Assembly (NCBI RefSeq): GCF_000772085.1
Contig: NZ_CP009755.1
Location: 310,001 to 374,000 of the forward strand
Source: Curtobacterium sp. MR_MD2014
GTDB lineage: Bacteria > Actinomycetota > Actinomycetes > Actinomycetales > Microbacteriaceae
DNA length: 64,000 nucleotides
Direction of reading: 5' to 3'
The notes under the pieces were generated by a model. The model did not search any database and had not been told where the DNA came from. It saw only the letters and a list, made by a program, of their open reading frames with translations. A program made the translations under genes and the position numbers. Positions 53,272 to 61,711 of this stretch are shown piece by piece (position 1 is the stretch's first letter; each line of letters begins with the position of its first letter).

Positions 53272-54158
53272 CCGCGGTCCAGACCCCCTCGCGAACCGCT
53301 GCGGCCCCCGGCCGTGGCGGTTCCGCCGTGCTCGCCCTCCGTGACGCGGCGCTCTCGTACGGGTCGCGGACCCTCTGGTCGCACCTCGACCTCGACCTGG
53401 CGCCGGGCGAGTTCGTCGCCGTGCTCGGACCGAACGGCGCCGGCAAGACCTCGCTCCTGCGCACCGTGCTCGGCCAGCAGCGCCTGACGGGCGGGACGAT
53501 GTCGTTCCTCGGGCAGCCCGTCCGTCGCGGGCACCGGAGGATCGGGTACATCCCGCAGCAGCGCCTCATGGAGTCCGGCACGCCCCTGCGCGCACGGGAC
53601 ATGATCGCCCAGGGGGTGACCGGCTCCCGGTGGGGTGTCCTGCCCGCCAGCCGGGCCGAGCGCGCTCGGGTCGACCGCATCCTCGACGAGGTCGGTGCGA
53701 CCGCGTTCGCCGACGCCCCGGTGGCCGAGCTGTCCGGCGGTGAGCAGCAGCGCACCCGCGTCGGACAGGCCATCGCCGCGGACCCCGCACTGCTCCTCTG
53801 CGACGAGCCGCTCATCTCGCTCGACCTCCGCCACCAGCGGGGCGTCACCGAGCTCATCGACCGGCAGCGTCGGCAGCAGGACGCCGCCGTGCTCTTCGTC
53901 ACCCACGACGTCAACCCGATCCTCGACGTCGTCGACCGGGTCCTCTACATCGCCGGCGGGCGCTTCCGCATCGGCGCCCCCGACGAGGTCCTGCGTGCCG
54001 ACGTGCTGAGCGACCTCTACGGCACCCCGGTCGACGTCGTCCGCACCATGGGACGGATCGTCATCGTCGGCGCGAACGAGGCCCACGACCAGACCGGGGC
54101 GCACCACCACTGCGATGCCGACCCGCACACCACCACCCCGGACGAAGGACGCATCTGA
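53268..54158 (+). CDS. Zinc ABC transporter ATP-binding protein
   Basis: 296 residues, GTGA overlap with the binding-protein gene. Walker A GPNGAGKTS near 54, Q-loop YIPQQ near 94, signature ELSGGEQQRTRVGQAI near 155, Walker B LLLCDEPLISLD near 176, His switch FVTHDV. The C-terminal tail is His/Asp-rich (AHHHCDADPHT near 278), possibly binding zinc. Confidence 0.95.
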   Translation: MTAVQTPSRTAAAPGRGGSAVLALRDAALSYGSRTLWSHLDLDLAPGEFVAVLGPNGAGKTSLLRTVLGQQRLTGGTMSFLGQPVRRGHRRIGYIPQQRLMESGTPLRARDMIAQGVTGSRWGVLPASRAERARVDRILDEVGATAFADAPVAELSGGEQQRTRVGQAIAADPALLLCDEPLISLDLRHQRGVTELIDRQRRQQDAAVLFVTHDVNPILDVVDRVLYIAGGRFRIGAPDEVLRADVLSDLYGTPVDVVRTMGRIVIVGANEAHDQTGAHHHCDADPHTTTPDEGRI

Positions 54159-55102
54159 TGGACGTGCTGTCGACCGTCTTCTCGTTCCAGGACTACGGCG
54201 AGCTCCTGGTCCTCGTCCAGAACTCGATCTGGGCCGGCGCCGTGCTCGGCATCGTCGGCGGGCTCATCGGCCCGTTCGTCGTCGCGCGGAACATGCCGTT
54301 CGCGGTGCACGGCATCTCGGAACTGTCCTTCGCCGGGGCCAGCGCCGCCCTGCTGTTCGGCGTCAACGTGGTCACCGGGTCGCTCGTCGGCTCCGTCGTC
54401 GCGGCGCTGCTCATCGGGCTGCTCGGCTCGCGGGCCCGCGACCGCAACTCGATCATCGCCGTGCTCATGCCGTTCGGTCTCGGGCTCGGCATCCTCTGCC
54501 TCGCGCTGTACAAGGGCCGGGCGGCGAACAAGTTCGGGCTGCTGACCGGGCAGATCGTCTCGGTCGACAACCCGCAGCTGACCTCGCTGGTCGTCGTCTC
54601 CGCGATCGTCGTCGTGACGCTCCTGGTGATCTGGCGCCCGCTGATGTTCTCGTCGGTCGATCCCGACGTCGCGGCCGCTGCCGGGGTGCCCGTGCGGACC
54701 CTCGCGATCGTGTTCATGCTCGCGCTCGGGCTCGCGACCGCGGTGTCGGTGCAGATCGTCGGCGCGCTGCTGGTGCTCTCGCTGCTCGTCACCCCCGCTG
54801 CCGCCGCGCTCCGCCTGACCTCGCACCCGGTCGTCGTCCCGGTGCTCTCGACGGTGTTCGCGGTCGTGTCGGTCGTCGGTGGCATCCTGCTCGCACTCGG
54901 CGGCGGACTGCCGATCAGCCCCTACGTCACGACGATCTCGTTCGTGATCTGGGTCGTCTGCCGGATCGTCGGCAGCCGCAGGGACAGACGCGGACGCGAC
55001 CGCATCGCGGACCGTGAGCAGACCGACGGAGGCGTGCCGCGCCTCCCGACCGGGACCGACGCGTCGACCGACGCGACCCGCAGGGAAGGAGTCACCGCGT
55101 GA
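54158..55102 (+). CDS. Zinc ABC transporter permease
   Basis: 314 residues, TGATG overlap. Eight to nine membrane helices of the ABC-3 family, with FAVHGISELSFAGASAALLFG near 48-68 and LLVLSLLVTPAAAA near 206. A hydrophilic, charged tail of about 45 residues ends the protein. Forms the channel of the zinc importer. Confidence 0.95.
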   Translation: MDVLSTVFSFQDYGELLVLVQNSIWAGAVLGIVGGLIGPFVVARNMPFAVHGISELSFAGASAALLFGVNVVTGSLVGSVVAALLIGLLGSRARDRNSIIAVLMPFGLGLGILCLALYKGRAANKFGLLTGQIVSVDNPQLTSLVVVSAIVVVTLLVIWRPLMFSSVDPDVAAAAGVPVRTLAIVFMLALGLATAVSVQIVGALLVLSLLVTPAAAALRLTSHPVVVPVLSTVFAVVSVVGGILLALGGGLPISPYVTTISFVIWVVCRIVGSRRDRRGRDRIADREQTDGGVPRLPTGTDASTDATRREGVTA

Positions 55103-55512
55103 ACGCCGTGCAGAAGCCGAAGCGGAACACCTGGCAGCGGGAGGCCGTGCGCAGCGCGCTCTCCGGCACCGAGGGGTTCGTCAGTGCGCAGGCACTCCAC
55201 CAGCACCTCCGGGACGGTGGTTCCACGATCGGGCTGGCGACCGTGTACCGGGCGCTCGCCGACCTGGCGACCGAGGGCGACGCCGACTCGCTGCAGCAGG
55301 ACGGTGAGTCGCTGTACCGCGCGTGCACGACCGACGCGCACCACCACCACCTGATCTGCCGGAACTGCGGCCGCACGGTCGAGATCGAGGCGGACCCGGT
55401 CGAACGGTGGGCGCAGGAGGTCGCGGCGGCGAACGGCTTCACGAACGCCAGCCACGTCGTCGACATCTTCGGCGAGTGCGCGGTCTGCACCGCGGCGCGC
55501 ACCGGCGAGTAG
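55099..55512 (+). CDS. zur: Fur-family regulator, Zur-like
   Basis: 137 residues, GTG start overlapping the permease stop. Winged helix (QREAVRSALSGTEGFVSAQALHQHLRDGGSTIGLATVYRALADL near 13-56), then the metal-binding half: TTDAHHHHLICRNCGRTVEIE near 76-96 with a CxxC zinc site and His cluster, and a second CxxC near 127-130. It should use zinc as co-repressor and bind the palindrome before the operon. The tail position in a zinc-uptake operon makes Zur far more likely than Fur. Confidence 0.93.
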   Translation: MNAVQKPKRNTWQREAVRSALSGTEGFVSAQALHQHLRDGGSTIGLATVYRALADLATEGDADSLQQDGESLYRACTTDAHHHHLICRNCGRTVEIEADPVERWAQEVAAANGFTNASHVVDIFGECAVCTAARTGE

Positions 55513-55522
55513 CCTGCCGCGC

Positions 55523-56218
55523 ATGCACGTCATCCTGGTGCCCGGGTTCTGGCTCGACGCGAGCGCGTGGGACGAGGTGGCGCCCGTGCTGCAGGAGGCC
55601 GGACACTCCGTCCAGGCGATCACGCGGACGGGCGACACGCTCGACGAGCAGGTCGCCGGGATCGTGGCGGTCCTCGACGCCGTGGCCACGCCGGACGAGC
55701 CCGTCGCGCTCGCCGGGCACTCGGGTGCGGGTCCGATGGTGCTCATGGCCGCCGACCGACGACCGTCGCTCGTGGCGCACCTGCTCTACGTCGACACGTT
55801 CCCCGGGCCGGACGGCGCCGTCGTCAACGACGAACTGCCCGTGGTCGACGGGGTCGTACCGCTGCCGTCGTGGGACGTCTGGGAGCCCGCGACCGTGCGT
55901 GACGTGACGCCCGCGGTGCGGGAGGACCTCGAGCGCCGGGCGGTCCCGGAGCCCGCGGCCGTGGCGTCCGACCCCTTCCACTACACCGACCCCGCGCGGC
56001 ACGCGATCCCGGCGACGGTGGTGTCGTGCGAGGTCCCGGCGACGGACCTCGCGGCGATGGTGGCGGAGCACCACGCGTGGACGACGGAGCTCGTCGCCGT
56101 CGAGGACCTGACGATCGTGGGGCTCGAGACCGGGCACTGGCCGATGGTCACGGCTCCGCGGGAGCTCGGCGCGCTGCTGGTGCAGGCGCTGGCGCCGCGG
56201 CCGACCGCGGGACCGTAG
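55523..56218 (+). CDS. Alpha/beta-fold hydrolase
   Basis: 231 residues. LVPGFWLDASAWDEVAPVL near 5-23, nucleophile elbow LAGHSGAGPMVL near 63 and ETGHWPMV near 208 with the His; a compact esterase/haloperoxidase-like member. ATG lies 7 bases after TAGCCT (55510-55515), whose TAG is also the zur stop codon, so it has its own leaderless promoter rather than belonging to the zinc operon. Substrate unknown. Confidence 0.9.
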   Translation: MHVILVPGFWLDASAWDEVAPVLQEAGHSVQAITRTGDTLDEQVAGIVAVLDAVATPDEPVALAGHSGAGPMVLMAADRRPSLVAHLLYVDTFPGPDGAVVNDELPVVDGVVPLPSWDVWEPATVRDVTPAVREDLERRAVPEPAAVASDPFHYTDPARHAIPATVVSCEVPATDLAAMVAEHHAWTTELVAVEDLTIVGLETGHWPMVTAPRELGALLVQALAPRPTAGP

Positions 56219-56695
56219 GCCGCGGGCGCGTCCGGGCGCGTCCGGGCCTCCTGGCCGTCCTCGTCGCACGACTTGCCGCGCGCATCCGTCCTGGTCGCAC
56301 GACATGCCGTCTGCCGAGCCGCCCGACGGCACGTCCTGCAACCGGGAGTGCCGAGACAGGCCGGACCGGAACCGGCGTGACGGGGCCGAGCCGCGCCTCC
56401 AGGCCGGTACCGGTGCGACCCGGACGGGAGGCCCGGCTTGCGACACGCGCGGCCGTCCCGTAACGTTGACCCCTGGTCCGCCGCGTCCGCGTGGCAGACC
56501 CAGTTGTTCCAAGCCCTCCGACCGTCGCGTACGCCGCGGTCGCGCGGTGTCTGCGGGTCCTTCGACAGGGTCAGCGGGCCTGGGCGGCGCGCACAACCCC
56601 CTCGCTGCGGTCACCTCACGGTGACGAGCGCGTGCGTGCCAGGCAAGTGACCTTGGGAGCGGCCGTCCGGTCGCTCGGTACCTCAGGAGGAAACC
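56219..56695. other. Gene-free 477-bp region with repeats and the rpmB leader
   Basis: GTCGCACGAC(T/A)TGCCG occurs at 56263-56278 and 56294-56309, with an imperfect inverted copy near 56327-56342. A degenerate GGAGGCGCGG-type hairpin (CCGCGCCTCC ... GGGAGGCCCGG) lies near 56394-56434. Candidate promoter: TTGCGA (56438-56443), 17 bases, TAACGT (56461-56466). The resulting leader is about 220 bases and holds GTCACC-TCAC-GGTGAC (56610-56625). No convincing ORF. Confidence 0.5.
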
Positions 56696-56932
56696 ATGGC
56701 AGCAGTGTGCCAGGTGACCGGAGCCACCCCCGGCTTCGGACACAACATCTCGCACTCGCACCGCCGGACGAAGCGTCGCTTCGACCCGAACGTGCAGAAG
56801 AAGACGTACTACGTGCCCTCGCTTCGTCGTAACGTCACGCTCACGCTCAGCGCTAAGGGCATCAAGGTGATCGACGCACGCGGCATCGAGTCCGTCGTCA
56901 AGGATCTCCTCGCCCGTGGGGAGAAGATCTGA
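56696..56932 (+). CDS. rpmB: 50S ribosomal protein L28, cysteine-poor form
   Basis: 78 residues; ATG after AGGAGG. Starts [20 protein letters not shown] with [14 protein letters not shown] near 19. Zinc-type L28 has two CxxC pairs; here only Cys5 remains, so it cannot hold zinc. First gene of rpmB-rpmG-rpsN, overlapping rpmG by TGATG. A ~220-base leader precedes it. Confidence 0.97.
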   Translation: MAAVCQVTGATPGFGHNISHSHRRTKRRFDPNVQKKTYYVPSLRRNVTLTLSAKGIKVIDARGIESVVKDLLARGEKI

Positions 56933-57102
56933 TGGCCAAGAAGGGTCAGGACGTCCGTCCGATCATCAAGCTCCGCTCCACCGCGGGGACCGGGTTCACC
57001 TACGTGACCAAGAAGAACCGTCGCAACAACCCGGACCGCCTCGTGCTCAAGAAGTACGACCCGGTGATCCGCAAGCACGTCGACTTCCGTGAGGAGCGCT
57101 AA
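56932..57102 (+). CDS. rpmG: 50S ribosomal protein L33, cysteine-free
   Basis: 56 residues, [19 protein letters not shown] start and [22 protein letters not shown] core. No cysteine, so it is the zinc-independent form. Overlaps the rpmB stop by one base; rpsN begins two bases after its stop. Confidence 0.97.
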   Translation: MAKKGQDVRPIIKLRSTAGTGFTYVTKKNRRNNPDRLVLKKYDPVIRKHVDFREER

Positions 57103-57104
57103 GC

Positions 57105-57410
57105 ATGGCGAAGAAGAGCAAGATCGCGAAGAACAACCAGCGCGCCGAGGTCATCGCGCGCTACGCCGAGCGTCGTCTCGAGCTGAAGAAGGCCCTCGTG
57201 GACCCGAACGGCACCGACGAGTCGCGTGAGGCCGCCCGCGTCGGCCTGCAGAAGCTCCCGCGCGACGCGTCGCCGGTCCGCTACCGCAACCGCGACGCCA
57301 TCGACGGTCGCCCCCGTGGCCACCTCGGTGAGTACGGCATCAGCCGTGTCCGCTTCCGCGACATGGCCCACCGTGGCGAGCTGCCGGGCATCACGAAGAG
57401 CTCCTGGTAA
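57105..57410 (+). CDS. rpsN: 30S ribosomal protein S14, long cysteine-free form
   Basis: 101 residues, the long S14 type without the CxxC-x12-CxxC zinc site of short S14. [23 protein letters not shown] near 65-87 and the terminal LPGITKSSW are family hallmarks. Last gene of the ribosomal operon before a strong terminator. rpsR, often the fourth member, is absent here. Confidence 0.97.
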   Translation: MAKKSKIAKNNQRAEVIARYAERRLELKKALVDPNGTDESREAARVGLQKLPRDASPVRYRNRDAIDGRPRGHLGEYGISRVRFRDMAHRGELPGITKSSW

Positions 57411-57424
57411 GCACCAGCACCACC

Positions 57425-57458
57425 GAACGCCCCGTCCCTGCAGAGGGACGGGGCGTTC
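57425..57458 (+). terminator. Terminator of rpmB-rpmG-rpsN
   Basis: 15-bp perfect stem (57425-57439 with 57444-57458) around GCAG, 14 bases after the rpsN stop. Confidence 0.9.
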
Positions 57459-57529
57459 GTCGTCCGCGGCCCGAGCGGGGTACACGGTCGCCACATCCGT
57501 CACTCGGACCCCTCCAGACCCTCCACAAC

Positions 57530-57580
57530 CCCGGAAATCCGGGCGAGTCGGTCGTCCGGACCCCGCTCGGCTGGTAGGTT
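57530..57580 (+). promoter_or_regulatory. HU gene upstream elements
   Basis: CCCGGA-AA-TCCGGG (57530-57543) is a small palindrome; TAGGTT (57575-57580) is a likely -10 box, giving a leader of about 115 bases before the HU ATG. No consensus -35 is evident. Confidence 0.45.
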
Positions 57581-57701
57581 CGCTGACGGTTCCGCCGGGC
57601 GTGCTCGTCCGCGGGGCCACCACGTCCAGGGCACCCCGCTCCGGGCGGGCGGGCGTCCCGGACGTCCCACCGACACTGCAAGAAGTCCGAGGAGGACATC
57701 C

Positions 57702-57989
57702 ATGGCTGACAAGTCACTGAACCGCACCGAGCTCGTCGCTGCCGTCGCGCAGGAGTCCGGCCAGAGCCAGGCCACCGTCAACGGCGTCGTCGACGCGCTG
57801 TTCAGCGTCGTCTCGTCGTCGGTCGCCGACGGCACCAAGGTCACGATCCCGGGCTGGATCGCCTTCGAGAAGACCCACCGCGCCGCGCGCACCGGCCGCA
57901 ACCCGCAGACGGGTGACGCCATCGAGATCGCCGCGAGCGACTCGGTCAAGGTCAGCGCCGGCTCGAAGCTCAAGGCTGCCGTCAAGTAG
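57702..57989 (+). CDS. HU-family DNA-binding protein
   Basis: 95 residues; ATG after GAGGAGG. Classical HU fold: LNRTELVAAVAQESGQSQATVN near 5, IPGWIAFEKTHRAARTGRNPQTGD near 49 with the DNA-intercalating RNP turn, and VSAGSKLKAAVK. It lacks the long Lys/Ala tail of mycobacterial HupB. Binds and bends chromosomal DNA. Confidence 0.97.
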   Translation: MADKSLNRTELVAAVAQESGQSQATVNGVVDALFSVVSSSVADGTKVTIPGWIAFEKTHRAARTGRNPQTGDAIEIAASDSVKVSAGSKLKAAVK

Positions 57990-58007
57990 GACCGCTCAGC
58001 ACCACCG

Positions 58008-58035
58008 GGAAGGGACGGCTCCGGCCGTCCCTTCC
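58008..58035 (+). terminator. Terminator of the HU gene
   Basis: GGAAGGGACGG (58008-58018) pairs with CCGTCCCTTCC (58025-58035) around CTCCGG. A half copy of the GGAGGCGCGG element (CCTGGAGGCGCGG) follows near 58088-58100. Confidence 0.85.
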
Positions 58036-58166
58036 GTCGTTCCCGGGCGGCTCCCGTGTCCGCGGTGCCCCGGCCACTCCTGCACGGCCTGGAGGCGCGG
58101 CGCACCGCCCACAGGTCGACCCACCCGGCGTGCCGTGGTCGGTCGGGCACCGCCTAGGCTTGTCGG

Positions 58167-60131
58167 GTGGACCGGATCGTACGCATCGCCGGCCCCGCCG
58201 TGCTGCTGCTCGTCGGGTTCGTCTCCCTCCTCGTCGCCCTCGTGATCGGCGGCGGGGCGGATCGCGCGCTCATCGCCGACCCGGGCGCGGTCGTGCGCTT
58301 CGGGCTGCCGATCGCCCGGCTCGTCGTCGACCTGTCCGCGGCAGCGACCATCGGCGGGCTCGCGCTCACCGTCGTCGGACTCTCCCGCACCCGCCCCGAG
58401 TGGAACCGCGCGATCGACGTCGCCGCCGGTGCCGCCGGGGTCTGGACCGTCGCCGCCGCCGCGACGACCTTCTTCACGTTCCTGTCCGTCGCCGGGTCGG
58501 CCCTCAGCCTCGACGAGCAGTTCGGCCAGTCGATGGGGGTCTTCCTCACCGGCACCGACCTCGGCACCGCGTGGCTGGTCTCCGTGCTCATCGCCGCCGC
58601 CGTGACGGTGCTCTGCTTCGCCGTCCGCGGGCGGGGCATGGTCGCGCTCACCGCCGGCGTCGCGATGGTCGGGCTCGTGCCGCTCGCGCAGCAGGGGCAC
58701 GCCGCGGGTACCGCGAGCCACGACTCGGCGGTGACCGCGCTCGGGCTGCACCTGGTCGGCGCGGCCCTGTGGGTCGGTGGCCTGCTGCTCGTCGTGCTCC
58801 TGCGGAACGTGCTGCCCGGTGACCGGTTGCCGCTCGTCGTCGCGCGGTACTCGAGCATCGCGCTCGGCTGCTTCGTGCTCGTCGCGGTGTCGGGGACGGC
58901 GTCGGCGATCATCCGGATCGGCTCCCCGGCGAACCTCGCCAGCCCGTACGGCGTGCTCGTGCTCGTGAAGACCGCCGCGCTCGTCGGCATCGGCGTGCTC
59001 GGCGCGGTGCAACGTCGTCGTGCGATCCGGTCGCTCTGCGACGCCCCGGAGCGCCGCGGTGCGTTCTGGACCCTCGTGCTCGTCGAACTCGCCGTGATGG
59101 GCATCGCGAGCGGGTTCGCCGCAGCGCTCGGACGGACCGCGACGCCGGCCGGCGAGGTCGCCCTCAGCAAGACGACGAACCCGACCCCGGCCGAGCTGCT
59201 GACCGACGACCCGCTCCCCGCGGCGCCGGGGTCGTGGGGTTGGCTCGCTGCCTGGAACATCGACCTGTTCTGGCTGCTGGCCGCCGTGCTCGCCGCTGCC
59301 GCGTACACCGCCGGCGTGGTCCGACTGCGGCGTCGTGGTGTCTCCTGGCCGGTGCGCCGCTCCGTCGCCGCCGCGATCGCGGTCGTCACGCTGGTCCTGG
59401 CGACGTCGGGATCGCTGCACACCTACGACCGCTTCCTGGTGTCCGCCAACGTCGGCGCGCACGTGCTGCTCGGCCTGGTCGTCCCCGCACTCCTCTGGGC
59501 GGCCGCGCCCGTGCAGCTCATCCGGTCCGCCGTGCACCCGCGCGACGACGGCTCGACGGGCGTCCGCGAGTGGACGGGCCTGCTCGTCGACAACGGCGTG
59601 GTGCGGTACCTGGCGCAGCCGTTCCCGTCCTTCGTGCTCCTGGCTGCGGTCTGGTGGGGGCTCTACGCCACCCAGGTCCTGCGCTGGTCGGTGAGCGACC
59701 CGTCCGGCCGCACCCTGGTCGACGTCGGGCTGCTGCTCGTCGGGCTGTCCGCCGTGCCCACGCTCCTCACCCCGGTGGCCGCTGGTGCCCGGGCGGCGAG
59801 CACCGGCGCGGCGCTCGTGCGGATCGCGGGCGCGGTCGTCGTGGCGGCGGGCACCGTCTCGCTCGGCATCGCGATGCAGGGGCCGCTCGGCCTGCTCCAG
59901 GCGTCGTGGTTCGGCGCGATGGGCCGCGAGTGGGGCCCGACCCCGATCGACGACCAGGCCCGGGCCGGAGTCGTGCTCGTCGTCGCGGGGATCGCGCTGC
60001 TCGTGACGGTCGTCGTCGTCACGGTGCTCCGACTACGCGGCGACCGACCCGAGGCCGACCGCGCGCCCGCCACCGGGTCGGCGAGCACGGCACCGGACCC
60101 GGCACCGGCGTCCGGGACGGCCGAGCGGTGA
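58167..60131 (+). CDS. CopD-CtaG fusion: copper resistance / cytochrome oxidase assembly membrane protein
   Basis: 654 residues, about 15 membrane helices. The N-terminal half (to about 330) is CopD-like (LGLHLVGAALWVGGLLLVVLLR near 192, with His and Trp, then ARYSSIALGCFVLVAVSGT). The C-terminal half (from about 350) is the CtaG/caa3 assembly factor fold (YDRFLVSANVGAHVLLGLVVPALLW near 421, PSFVLLAAVWWGLYATQVLRW near 489). The fusion is common in actinobacteria and is linked to copper delivery to haem-copper oxidase. GTG start 6 bases after TAGGCT (58155-58160), leaderless. Overlaps the helicase gene by GTGA. Confidence 0.93.
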   Translation: MDRIVRIAGPAVLLLVGFVSLLVALVIGGGADRALIADPGAVVRFGLPIARLVVDLSAAATIGGLALTVVGLSRTRPEWNRAIDVAAGAAGVWTVAAAATTFFTFLSVAGSALSLDEQFGQSMGVFLTGTDLGTAWLVSVLIAAAVTVLCFAVRGRGMVALTAGVAMVGLVPLAQQGHAAGTASHDSAVTALGLHLVGAALWVGGLLLVVLLRNVLPGDRLPLVVARYSSIALGCFVLVAVSGTASAIIRIGSPANLASPYGVLVLVKTAALVGIGVLGAVQRRRAIRSLCDAPERRGAFWTLVLVELAVMGIASGFAAALGRTATPAGEVALSKTTNPTPAELLTDDPLPAAPGSWGWLAAWNIDLFWLLAAVLAAAAYTAGVVRLRRRGVSWPVRRSVAAAIAVVTLVLATSGSLHTYDRFLVSANVGAHVLLGLVVPALLWAAAPVQLIRSAVHPRDDGSTGVREWTGLLVDNGVVRYLAQPFPSFVLLAAVWWGLYATQVLRWSVSDPSGRTLVDVGLLLVGLSAVPTLLTPVAAGARAASTGAALVRIAGAVVVAAGTVSLGIAMQGPLGLLQASWFGAMGREWGPTPIDDQARAGVVLVVAGIALLVTVVVVTVLRLRGDRPEADRAPATGSASTAPDPAPASGTAER

Positions 60132-61435
60132 GCGTCGAGCTCAGCGCCGAACAGCGGGCGGTGTTCGAGTACATCGAGCACACCCGCGACCACGTCTTCA
60201 TCACCGGACGCGCGGGCACGGGCAAGTCGACGCTCCTCAACCACCTGTCGTGGAACACCGAGAAGCAGGTCGTCATCTGCGCTCCGACCGGCGTCGCCGC
60301 GCTCAACGTCGGCGGGCAGACGATCCACTCGCTGTTCCGGCTGCCGATCGGGCTCATCGCCGACGCCGAGCTCCGTCAGGGGCCGGAGACCCGGAAGCTC
60401 CTCAACACGATCGACACCCTCGTCATCGACGAGGTCTCGATGGTGAACGCCGACCTGCTCGACGCCATGGACCGGTCGCTCCGCAAGGCCCGCGGGCGGC
60501 AGTTCGAGGCGTTCGGCGGCGTGCAGGTCGTCATGTTCGGTGACCCGTACCAGCTGCCGCCCGTCCCGGGCGACGGCGACGAGCGGGCGTACTTCACGGA
60601 CCACTACCGGTCGATGTGGTTCTTCGACGCGAAGGTCTGGCTCGAGGCCGAGCTGCACATCGTCGAGCTCGCGACCGTGCACCGGCAGCGTGACGACGCC
60701 TTCGCTGCGATGCTCACCGCGGTGCGGCACGGTCGGGTCACGGCCGACATCGCCGGACAGCTCAACACGGCCGGAGCCCGGCCGGCGCCCGACGACGCCA
60801 TCACCCTGGCGACCCGGAACGACACGGTCGCGCGGATCAACAAGGCGGCCCTCGACCGGCTGCCGGGCACGGTGAAGACCGCCAGGGCCGACGTCAACGG
60901 CGACTTCGGCGGGCGGAACTTCCCGGCGGACGAGGCGCTCGAGCTGAAGCCCGGCGCGCACGTCATGTTCCTCCGCAACGACCCCGACCAGCGCTGGGTG
61001 AACGGCACGCTCGGCGTCGTGACCACCATCCGGGACACCGTGTGGGTCGACGTCGACGGGGAGTCCTTCGAGGTCCAGCCGTCCGTGTGGGAGAAGTTCA
61101 AGTACTCCTACGACCCGGACAAGAAGGAACTGAAGAAGGACACCGTGGGGGAGTTCCAGCAGTTCCCCCTGCGCCTGGCCTGGGCCGTGACGATCCACAA
61201 GTCCCAGGGCTCGACGTACGACCGCGCCGTGGTCGACCTCGGCAACCGGGTCTTCAGCGCCGGGCAGACGTACGTGGCGCTGTCGCGGCTGACGTCGCTC
61301 GAGGGGCTCTACCTGACCCGTCCGCTGCGGCCGCAGGACATCATCGTGGACCTCGACGTCCGACGCTTCATGTCGGAGGCGCCGCGGGTCGTGGCGACCG
61401 AGCTCGAGGCAGCGCCCGGCCCCGACGGCGACTGA
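60128..61435 (+). CDS. Pif1/RecD2-like helicase (AAA ATPase)
   Basis: 435 residues, GTGA overlap with the preceding gene. Superfamily 1B motifs: FITGRAGTGKSTLLNHL near 24-40 (motif I), APTGVAALNVGGQTIHSLF near 50-68 (Ia), VIDEVSMVNADLLD near 99 (II), MFGDPYQLPPV near 136 (III), TIHKSQGSTYDRAVVDLG near 356 (V) and YVALSRLTSLEGLYL near 382 (VI). Short form without extra domains. 5'-3' DNA unwinding role is likely; coupling to a copper protein gene is probably accidental. Confidence 0.93.
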   Translation: MSVELSAEQRAVFEYIEHTRDHVFITGRAGTGKSTLLNHLSWNTEKQVVICAPTGVAALNVGGQTIHSLFRLPIGLIADAELRQGPETRKLLNTIDTLVIDEVSMVNADLLDAMDRSLRKARGRQFEAFGGVQVVMFGDPYQLPPVPGDGDERAYFTDHYRSMWFFDAKVWLEAELHIVELATVHRQRDDAFAAMLTAVRHGRVTADIAGQLNTAGARPAPDDAITLATRNDTVARINKAALDRLPGTVKTARADVNGDFGGRNFPADEALELKPGAHVMFLRNDPDQRWVNGTLGVVTTIRDTVWVDVDGESFEVQPSVWEKFKYSYDPDKKELKKDTVGEFQQFPLRLAWAVTIHKSQGSTYDRAVVDLGNRVFSAGQTYVALSRLTSLEGLYLTRPLRPQDIIVDLDVRRFMSEAPRVVATELEAAPGPDGD

Positions 61436-61473
61436 CGCACCGGCCCCTCCCTCCCCCCCCCCGGTGTCGGACG

Positions 61474-61640
61474 CCCGCCGATCGGGCCAGATCCGTCACG
61501 GTCGTCACCCGCCGATCGGGCCGGATCCGTCACGGTCGGCGGGAGTCGTCGACGAGTCCTGCCCGTTCGGCGGACGACCCTGGCGTGTCCTGCCCGCTCG
61601 GCGGAGCACCCGTGGTGAGTCCTGCCCGCTCGGCGAGCCC
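61474..61640. repeat. Direct repeats between the helicase and DUF4383 genes
   Basis: A 31-base unit beginning CCCGCCGATCGGGCC and ending CACGGTCG occurs at 61474-61504 and 61508-61538 with one difference. TCCTGCCCG(C/T)TCGGCG then occurs three times at about 31-base spacing, starting 61557, 61588 and 61620. A run of 10 C precedes them at 61453-61462. No ORF supported. Confidence 0.8.
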
Positions 61641-61711
61641 GGCGGAGCCCCGACCACGACGCCCCGCCCACCAGCCGGTGGACGGGGCGCCGAGGACGTA
61701 CGACGGACGCG

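Noticed and set aside
56438..56650. Open frames in the rpmB leader
   Set aside because: No ribosome site, Arg/Ser-rich translation and they end inside the region; better explained as untranslated leader.
56219..56695. A Zur operator before rpmB
   Set aside because: I looked for TGANAACNGTTNTCA and near forms and found only GTAACGTTGAC, which does not have the right spacing and is better read as the -10 box TAACGT.
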